Origin: Acidobacteria bacterium UBA6911
Lineage (GTDB): Bacteria > Acidobacteriota > UBA6911
Direction of reading: 5' to 3'
NCBI GenBank assembly: GCA_002451015.1
Contig: DKBB01000235.1
Span: 8,047 to 28,511, forward strand
Length of the DNA stretch: 20,465 bases
A program made the position numbers and the translations under genes. Position 1 is the stretch's first letter. Each line of letters opens with the position of its first letter. Below the pieces are notes generated by a model. The model ran no database searches, was not told the DNA's origin, and worked only from the letters and a program-made list of their open reading frames with translations. Of the stretch, positions 14,513 to 20,465 are shown piece after piece.

Positions 14513-17092
14513 ATGATTCATAAATTTTTCCCTTTTCTTGACTGGTTCAACAGGTACGGTCTGGGTGCGTTAAAGGCGGATTTCGTTTCAGGACTGACTG
14601 TAGCTCTGGTGCTCATACCTCAATCCATGGCCTATGCGCAGCTGGCAGGCCTTCCAGCCTACTACGGCCTGTATGCATCTTTCCTGCCGCCGATGATCGC
14701 AGCTCTTTTCGGTTCGAGCCGCCAGCTGGCGACCGGTCCGGTTGCAATCGTTTCCCTGATGACTGCGGCGACTTTGGAACCCCTGGCGACTTCAGGAAGT
14801 CAAGGTTATATCGGCTATGCGATTCTACTGGCTTTGCTGGTGGGATTGTTTCAGCTCTCCCTGGGCGTGTTGCGTCTGGGCGTGGTAGTAAACTTCCTTT
14901 CGCATCCTGTAGTGATCGGATTTACCAATGCGGCTGCGATCATAATCGCCACCAGCCAGTTATCCAAAATATTCGGTGTGTCGGTGGACAGCGCGGCACA
15001 CCATTACGAGACAATATGGCGGGTTGTAGTGGCAGCCTGGAGCTTTACGCACTGGCCTACATTTTTTCTTGGAATTCTGGCTTTCGGCATCATGATCAGC
15101 CTGAAGAAGCTGAGTCCCAAAATTCCCTATGTCCTGGCCGCTGTTGTTGTGACGACTCTCATATCCCGGGGGATCGGCTTTCAGGATAACCGTGTCGTGG
15201 GTGCAGACCAGATTGAATCTCAGGAAGTTCGCGATCAGATTCTGGAGTTCAACAAGGATATCCGGGATATCGAACTTGTGTCGGAAGCCCGCTCCATTCT
15301 CAACTCCCAGGTTGGGGAGATTGCGGATGTGCATAATCCCCTGTGCCTCAAGTGCCACACTTATCGCGAACTCAATCTGCAGTCCCTGCGGGGAGAAGGG
15401 CCTGCGGTCAACAAGAATGTTCTGCCTAAAACCGTTCTCCAGCTTCACGCCATGGCCGGATTAATAGATCTGCAGATCGATCAGGTCAAGGAGAGAGCGT
15501 CCGAACTGCGCAGAACTTTACGCGGTCTCGAGTTCAGTCTGGTTGAGACAGGAGGTTCGGTTCGTTTTGTTCCGGTTGAAGGGAACGAGGGATCGGCAAA
15601 AACATGGCGAGTACGTGTAGGGAACAGTCCAATCGATCCCGATAACATAACCTTCATGGGCGGTGGCGCGGTTGTAGGGACCATTCCCGGCGGACTGCCG
15701 AAAATGTCGATTCCCAAATGGGACGGGTCGGTTATCGGGAAGCTTTTTATTGCTGCCATTATCATATCCATTCTCGGTTTCATGGAAGCCATTTCTATCG
15801 CTAAAGCCATGGCGGCCCGGACAGGACAACGCCTGGATCCCAACCAGGAACTCATAGGGCAGGGGCTGGCAAATATCCTTGGATCTGTCGGGCAGAGTTA
15901 TGCGGTGTCGGGGTCATTCTCACGGTCCGCTGTCAATATTCAATCCGGGGCAGTATCGGGTTTGTCCAGTGTATTCACGAGCGCCCTCGTTGTTGTCGTT
16001 TTGATGTTTTTCACGCCGCTCCTGTATCATCTGCCCCAGTCCGTCCTGGCGTCTATTATCATGATGGCGGTCATTGGGCTGATAAATTTCAGGGGTGTCG
16101 TTCACGCGTACAAGGTCAAGCAGTCCGACGGTATCATCAGCATCGTTTCCTTCGTGGCGACCTTGATTTTTGCCCCTCACCTGGACAGGGGAATTCTTAT
16201 CGGTGTCGCTTTGTCAGTCGGCATATTTCTCTACGGTAAAATGAAACCCCAGGTGGCAGAGTTGTCGCTCGGTCCTGACGGTCATTTCCATTCCGCTCGA
16301 CGGCGCCGGCTTAAACAATGCAAGCACCTTGCGGTTGTCCGCTTTGACGGCCCGCTTTTTTTCGCCAATACCAGTTACCTGGAAGACGAGGTCCTGGACC
16401 GCGTAAGAAAAATGCCCGGGCTTAAAGCCATTCTGTTCAAAGCGGACGGTATTAACGAGATTGACGCTACGGGCGAAGACATGTTGTCCCTCCTTGTCGA
16501 CCGTCTCCGGTCTGGAGGATATGACGTTTATTTCAGCGGATTCAACGAGGATGTCGTGGATACGCTGCGGCGCTCCCACCTGTATGAAAAGATAGGGAAG
16601 AACCATATATTCATTACCCTCGTGGAGGCCGTCGATAAGATATGGCCGTCCATCCATGAGAACGCTGAAGAGGACGCCTGCCCCCTGATACAGGTTGTCC
16701 CTCTAGACGCGGAGATACAGAAACCGCTGGTCCGGGTTCTGCTTGTCGACGACGAAAAAGATTTTGTCGCTGCGTTGGCAAAGCGCCTGGATCGGCGTGG
16801 AATGAAAACGGACTTCTGCCATGACGGCGCAGAGACCCTGTCCCTACTTGTGGAAAACGAATACGACGCGGTTGTTCTGGACCTGAGGCTAGAAAAGGAA
16901 AAAGGGGAAAACGTTTTAAGAAGCATTCTGGATTTGCGACCCAGGCAGCCTGTGATCCTGCTTACCGGACATGGCGCTATCGATTCGGCCGTCGAGTGTA
17001 TGCGCTATGGAGCGTTTGATTACATGCTGAAGCCCTGCGATATCGATGAACTCGTCAAAAAGATCCATGCAGCCCAACGGTCTGTATCGTGA
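14513..17092 (+). CDS. SulP anion transporter with CXXCH periplasmic insert, STAS and C-terminal receiver domain
   Basis: This 859-residue protein is a SulP/SLC26-type transporter, normally about 550-600 residues. The membrane domain spans residues about 18-220 and 381-578, with the family signature LIPQSMAYAQLAGLPAYYGLYAS near residues 34-56 and VVGTIPGGLP at 387-396. Between TM7 and TM8 lies an insert of about 160 residues (222-380) holding CLKCH (278-282), a haem-c attachment motif, with extra histidines at 274 and 312. This loop is periplasmic in the family topology. A STAS domain follows (about 602-712), then a complete receiver (about 739-855: D746/D747, phospho-acceptor D790, T818, K840). 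Likely substrates are sulfate, bicarbonate or a dicarboxylate. The receiver resembles those of the divergent operon, so the operon kinase may phosphorylate the transporter. Confidence 0.92.
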   Translation: MIHKFFPFLDWFNRYGLGALKADFVSGLTVALVLIPQSMAYAQLAGLPAYYGLYASFLPPMIAALFGSSRQLATGPVAIVSLMTAATLEPLATSGSQGYIGYAILLALLVGLFQLSLGVLRLGVVVNFLSHPVVIGFTNAAAIIIATSQLSKIFGVSVDSAAHHYETIWRVVVAAWSFTHWPTFFLGILAFGIMISLKKLSPKIPYVLAAVVVTTLISRGIGFQDNRVVGADQIESQEVRDQILEFNKDIRDIELVSEARSILNSQVGEIADVHNPLCLKCHTYRELNLQSLRGEGPAVNKNVLPKTVLQLHAMAGLIDLQIDQVKERASELRRTLRGLEFSLVETGGSVRFVPVEGNEGSAKTWRVRVGNSPIDPDNITFMGGGAVVGTIPGGLPKMSIPKWDGSVIGKLFIAAIIISILGFMEAISIAKAMAARTGQRLDPNQELIGQGLANILGSVGQSYAVSGSFSRSAVNIQSGAVSGLSSVFTSALVVVVLMFFTPLLYHLPQSVLASIIMMAVIGLINFRGVVHAYKVKQSDGIISIVSFVATLIFAPHLDRGILIGVALSVGIFLYGKMKPQVAELSLGPDGHFHSARRRRLKQCKHLAVVRFDGPLFFANTSYLEDEVLDRVRKMPGLKAILFKADGINEIDATGEDMLSLLVDRLRSGGYDVYFSGFNEDVVDTLRRSHLYEKIGKNHIFITLVEAVDKIWPSIHENAEEDACPLIQVVPLDAEIQKPLVRVLLVDDEKDFVAALAKRLDRRGMKTDFCHDGAETLSLLVENEYDAVVLDLRLEKEKGENVLRSILDLRPRQPVILLTGHGAIDSAVECMRYGAFDYMLKPCDIDELVKKIHAAQRSVS

Positions 17093-17517
17093 TTCGAACG
17101 TTTATTGTTGCGGATCCTGGCATTATTGCCCGGCCGCACACCAGCTCTGATCTCCCAGTTTCTATGGATTCACCGCATCCCTGCAGACAATAACGGGTGA
17201 CTGCCCGTTCCGCGCGCACACTTCTATCCGAAATCCGGCAGAGGAAGCCGAACGCAATGCAGGCATATATACGTGAAGAAAATGCATGAGGCCGGCTCCT
17301 CAGGTTTTATCCGCATACACCCTTTATAAAGCCGATGTTTTGGCGCCTGTCGGGCCAATTAGAAATTTCCGGTTCTTGTTGACGATACCGGAACATTTAT
17401 GCAGACTTTATCGGATGTGCGGCCGAAATATTCTGTATGACCGGTGCTGAATATACAGCCCGGGGAACACCGGACCGGTTCCGGACAATTCATTACGGAA
17501 GATAAGGATCGGTAACA
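17093..17517. other. Long non-coding gap before the DASS carrier
   Basis: This 425-bp gap has no supported gene. Two perfect inverted repeats are visible: AACGGG (17192-17197) with CCCGTT (17204-17209), a tight hairpin without a T-tract, and TTCCGGT (17367-17373) with ACCGGAA (17387-17393), separated by 13 bases. The second contains TTGACG at 17379-17384, a possible -35 that a protein bound to the repeats would cover; no good -10 follows at the normal distance. The region probably carries the carrier gene's promoter and control sites. Confidence 0.4.
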
Positions 17518-19008
17518 ATGGCAAATACTGAGAGGGCAGTGGAACTGGGAGCACAGACAATATCCGTTGACTGGAGGAAAGTCTTATTCCTGCTTCTGGG
17601 GGTAGTTCTCTTTCTGGTTGTTTATTTTTGTCCCATGTGGCCGGACGCCGTGGATCCGCAGGGGAAGCATTTCCTTTTGACCAAGGAGGGGAAGGGAGCG
17701 ATCGCGATATTTCTGCTTGCGGCTATCTGGTGGGTTTTTGAAGTAGTGCCCATCGGAGTAACCAGCCTTACTATTGGTCTTCTGCAGGCTCTGTTTCTTA
17801 TTCGTTCCCCTAAGGAAGCATTCAACGACTTTATGGATCCGTCAGTGCTTTTCATTTTCGGATCCATTGTCATCGGTACAGTTTTTACCAAGACGGGGCT
17901 GACCAGAAGGGTCGCCTATAAAATGCTGTCTGTCGTGGGTGAGAAGACCAGCATGATCTACCTCGGCTGTTTTGTGCTCACCGCGGCCCTGACCCACATC
18001 ATGGCGCATACGGCAGTGGCCGCAACGATGTTTCCGCTGCTCATGGCCATATACTCTCTCTACACAGACGAAAAAGAACCCACCAGGTTCGGAAAGGGTC
18101 TATTTATCGGAATGGCTTATGTCGCCGGAGCCGGCAGCATTATCACCCTGCTAGGTGCGGCCCGCGGGGCCGTCGCAATCGGATTCTTTAAGGATATCGC
18201 GAACACGGAAATCAGCTTTTTTGAGCTCAGCTACTTCATGTTCCCGATCGGCTGGGGCATGACCATTCTTCTTTGGGTTTTCTTCATGCTTTTCTGCAAG
18301 CCGGAAAAGGCCGTTATCCCGGGACTTAAGGAAAGGGCTAAAAGGATGTACAAGGGGCTGGGATCCTGGAGTACGAAAGAGATCCTGGCTGCCGTAATCG
18401 TGATCGGTACGATTCTCGTTATTTCCATGAAACAGTTTGTGCCGGCACTTTCCCAGCTGGATAAAACCGGCATAATATTGGCAGCCACGGTACTTTTCTT
18501 TATAGTCAATATTCTCGATATCAATGACCTGGAAGAGATTCCCTGGAACATAATCCTTCTCTTCGCGGGCGCCATGTCGATCGGTTTCTGCCTCTGGGAA
18601 ACGGGCGCGGCTGAATGGATGGCTGTGAACTGGCTCACGCTTTTCCAGGATGCACCGGCGATTTTCTTTGTTCTGGGTATGGCATTTCTGGTGATGGTCA
18701 TGACCAACTTCATCATGAACGTAGCGGCCATTTCAATCGCACTGCCGGTGGCCCTCGTCATAGCCCCTTACCTTGGCATCGGGGGAGAGGTCATTCTGTT
18801 TTCCTCGCTCGTCGTTGCCGGAATGCCCTTTTTGCTGCTTGTAGGGGCGGCCCCCAATGCCATAGCCTACAATTCCAGGCAGTTCACCACCGGCGAGTTT
18901 TTTATGTACGGCATTCCTGCCAGCATCATTCTCATGGTAGTGGTCTATGTCGCGGTGCAGTTTATCTGGCCCCTGATGGGTATGGAGATTTTTCTTCCCG
19001 GTTCTTAG
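17518..19008 (+). CDS. DASS/SLC13-family anion carrier with divergent cation-site motifs
   Basis: The 496-residue polytopic protein has about a dozen hydrophobic segments and the layout of the divalent anion:sodium symporter family, with the usual inverted repeats. Family features include GAAPNAIAYNS (443-453) in the second half and FIFGSIVIGTVFTKTGL (112-128). The canonical SNT motifs are changed: the first reads AHTAVAATMFP (163-173) and the second IMNVAAISIALP (399-410). The TPPN-like site of the first half reads GAARG (213-217). Substrate and coupling ion may therefore differ from citrate- or succinate-type sodium symporters. AAGGAT before ATG 17518 supports the start. It shares strand with SulP, suggesting related anion uptake, but the 425-bp gap implies its own promoter. 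Confidence 0.88.
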   Translation: MANTERAVELGAQTISVDWRKVLFLLLGVVLFLVVYFCPMWPDAVDPQGKHFLLTKEGKGAIAIFLLAAIWWVFEVVPIGVTSLTIGLLQALFLIRSPKEAFNDFMDPSVLFIFGSIVIGTVFTKTGLTRRVAYKMLSVVGEKTSMIYLGCFVLTAALTHIMAHTAVAATMFPLLMAIYSLYTDEKEPTRFGKGLFIGMAYVAGAGSIITLLGAARGAVAIGFFKDIANTEISFFELSYFMFPIGWGMTILLWVFFMLFCKPEKAVIPGLKERAKRMYKGLGSWSTKEILAAVIVIGTILVISMKQFVPALSQLDKTGIILAATVLFFIVNILDINDLEEIPWNIILLFAGAMSIGFCLWETGAAEWMAVNWLTLFQDAPAIFFVLGMAFLVMVMTNFIMNVAAISIALPVALVIAPYLGIGGEVILFSSLVVAGMPFLLLVGAAPNAIAYNSRQFTTGEFFMYGIPASIILMVVVYVAVQFIWPLMGMEIFLPGS

Positions 19009-19372
19009 AAGATCTTACCGGAAGCATCATCCAATTTTCAAAAAGCCTTTCTCTCCTGATGATGCGTGTGCCGCAAGGGCGATAATTTCCTGTTTGCCTT
19101 TCCAATCGAGGGTAAGCCTCCCTGCGGTGTATCAAATCGTGCAGACTGACGCATCGATCCTTTTGGGGCGCCGCCTTCAGGTGCACAATACGATAATTCG
19201 AGCCGATGTCGGGATAGGCTGGACAATCCCTTATTCTCCTGTCCCAAGAGTTGCATCTGATTGACACTGAAAACCGGTTTCCTGCCGTTGAACATCCCTG
19301 CCCGGGGGGTAAAATAAGAAATATTCGCGTTGATGAAAAAAACGGCTGAACGGTATGTATAATGGAGCCCTC
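19009..19372. other. Intergenic gap with an inverted repeat downstream of the DASS gene
   Basis: This 364-bp gap has no supported gene. GCATCATC at 19024-19031 is perfectly repeated in inverse as GATGATGC at 19058-19065, with a 26-base loop. It could be a weak terminator for the carrier gene or a protein-binding site. The rest shows no recognisable RNA gene. Confidence 0.35.
19358..19363 (+). promoter_or_regulatory. Consensus -10 element before the PAS sensor gene
   Basis: TATAAT at 19358-19363 is a perfect -10 hexamer. No good -35 is present at 16-18 bases (TTGATG at 19330-19335 is 22 away), so an activator may be needed. Transcription from here would start near 19370, leaving a very short leader. 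That favours ATG 19385, with GGAGG at 19375-19379, over the ATG at 19373. Confidence 0.35.
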
Positions 19373-19384
19373 ATGGAGGTGGGT

Positions 19385-20465
19385 ATGGTCGATACAAACG
19401 CACAGGCTGAAAATGACTCACGCCCGCTCAATGCTGCGATCGTGGGTGGGGGCAAGGGTTGCGTATCCATCATGCAGATGGTGGAGGAGGGGACTCTACA
19501 GGATTTTCCAATGCGTATTCTTGGAGTCGCGGATGTCAATCCGGATGCCCCCGGTATCCATCACGCCACGGAGATCGGAGTGCCGGTCGTAACGCTGGAA
19601 TACAAAGATCTTTACGACATCCCAATGCTGGACCTGATCATCGAGTTGACCGGGATCACTGCATTAACGGACGAGATAGAACGAACCCGCCCGCCCCACG
19701 TGCATATAATAGACCACGTCGTGGCAGGTCTCTTCTGGAAATTGCATCAGGCCCAGAAGTCGGTGATTGAACACCGCACCGAAATGGAAAAGCTTGTGGA
19801 AGCGGAGCGCGAGCGTGTCACCCAGATCCTGAACTCCATTCCTGATGAAATCCTCGTGCTGGATAGGGAAATGGTGGTCCGGGACACCAATTCATCTTTC
19901 CTGGACAACAATAATGTGACCCTGGAGCAGGTCAGGGGACAGCATTGTTACGACATTCCGCAGCAGGTGCGGGGCGAGTGCCAGATCGCGGTCGGGGATT
20001 GCCGCTTCCGGAATGTTATCGAAAACGGAATATCTGAGTCGTTTGTCCGCAAACACTACGACGAGAATGGGCGAGTGCGGTATACCTCCATCGTAGGCGC
20101 CCCATGGAGGGGAAAGGACGGCAGCGTGGTCGGTATGATTGAGATTACACGGGACATTACCGCGCGTATTAGCCTGGAGGAAGATCTACAGGTAATGGAA
20201 GTCCATCTCCAGCGGCTCATGGAAATGGCTCCCCAGGCTACCTGGGTAAAGGACCGTAACGGCCGCTATAATGACGTTAACCCGGCTGCCTGTGCTCTGT
20301 TCGGTAAAGACGCGGGCGAAATTATGGGACGTACCGATCTGGAGCTGTTTCCGCGGGAAGCGGCGGAGAAGTTGAAGTCCGGCGATCTGGACGCCTTGAA
20401 AAAAGGGGATCCGGTCTCCTATCAGGATGAGCTGGAGCTGAACAACCGGAAGGTCTTCCTTGCCA
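19385..20465 (+). CDS. Sensor protein with Rossmann-like N-terminus and PAS domains (3' end outside window)
   Basis: The first 360 codons are visible. Residues about 16-120 resemble a Rossmann-type nucleotide-binding domain: AAIVGGGKGC (17-26), then ILGVADVNPDAPG (45-57) with an acidic residue at the end of strand 2, and MLDLIIELTG (81-90), as in dehydrogenase N-termini. A helical linker (about 120-145) leads into a PAS domain at about 145-260, which has three cysteines (C188, C199, C206) in an HCYD...GECQ...GDCRF pattern. A second PAS starts near 272 (APQATWVKDRNGRY). The remainder, probably a histidine kinase, is cut off. The start is chosen from GGAGG five bases before ATG 19385; ATG 19373 is an alternative. 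It may sense NAD(H)-like or redox state and could feed the receivers nearby. Confidence 0.8.
   Translation, partial: MVDTNAQAENDSRPLNAAIVGGGKGCVSIMQMVEEGTLQDFPMRILGVADVNPDAPGIHHATEIGVPVVTLEYKDLYDIPMLDLIIELTGITALTDEIERTRPPHVHIIDHVVAGLFWKLHQAQKSVIEHRTEMEKLVEAERERVTQILNSIPDEILVLDREMVVRDTNSSFLDNNNVTLEQVRGQHCYDIPQQVRGECQIAVGDCRFRNVIENGISESFVRKHYDENGRVRYTSIVGAPWRGKDGSVVGMIEITRDITARISLEEDLQVMEVHLQRLMEMAPQATWVKDRNGRYNDVNPAACALFGKDAGEIMGRTDLELFPREAAEKLKSGDLDALKKGDPVSYQDELELNNRKVFLA

Noticed and set aside
14960..15448. A 162-residue minus-strand frame across the SulP insert
   Set aside because: I considered whether the insert might be a separate gene on the other strand, but the SulP frame runs straight through it and resumes with conserved SulP sequence.
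17101..17131. A possible sigma-54 promoter (TGGCATTATTGC)
   Set aside because: The GG and GC elements are 7 rather than 10 bases apart, so it does not fit the sigma-54 consensus.
1..20465. CRISPR arrays, tRNA or rRNA genes, transposases, integrases
   Set aside because: I saw no regularly spaced repeats, no tRNA-like cloverleaf, no rRNA stretches and no transposase motifs anywhere in the window.

Overview
The window is about 20.5 kb from a Gram-negative, moderate-GC bacterium. Four genes in the first third start with twin-arginine (Tat) export signals. A TPR protein stands divergent to a VWFA-related protein of a kind I associate with Acidobacteriota (including Aminicenantes-like lineages). 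The right half (stand-alone receivers, a cytidylate-kinase-like/receiver fusion, a SulP/receiver fusion, a DASS carrier and a PAS sensor) resembles signalling islands of anaerobic Desulfobacterota. I cannot fix the phylum from the sequence. An anaerobic or facultative Acidobacteriota-like or Desulfobacterota-like organism fits best, and the window may be mosaic.

Left region (1-9100), exported metabolism and surface functions: the first 17 bases of a minus-strand gene; a Tat-exported cupin (223-858); a hairpin-rich REP/MITE-like element between convergent genes (about 891-952); a Tat-exported protein of the L-fucose/arabinose isomerase fold (minus, 980-2476); a two-gene operon of a secreted alpha/beta-hydrolase with an N-terminal bacterial-repeat domain (2772-4016) and a Tat-exported xylose-isomerase-like TIM barrel (4025-4927); a small doubtful ORF (5068-5322); a Tat-exported aldo/keto reductase with two 4Fe-4S motifs (5523-6668); a secreted TPR protein (minus, 6781-8181); and, divergent from it, a VWFA-family protein that seems to have lost its VWA core (8326-9099).

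Right region (9279-20465), a signalling and anion-transport island: six minus-strand genes run closely spaced from 14382 down to 9279: cytidylate-kinase-like/receiver fusion, dCACHE-type histidine kinase, receiver, degenerate histidine kinase, receiver, CBS-pair protein. Divergent from them, across a 130-bp gap, is an 859-residue SulP anion transporter (14513-17092). It carries a long insert at the periplasmic TM7-TM8 position with a CXXCH haem-c motif, followed by a cytoplasmic STAS domain and a C-terminal receiver domain. Downstream lie a divergent DASS/SLC13-type carrier (17518-19008) and the start of a sensor protein with a Rossmann-like N-terminus and PAS domains (19385 to the window end).

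The island has four receiver domains and no visible DNA-binding output domain. I infer a post-translational circuit in which a periplasm-sensing kinase, through phosphotransfer, acts on an anion transporter, and in which a haem-bearing periplasmic loop could add a redox or ligand input. The parts are read directly from the sequence; the circuit is inference.
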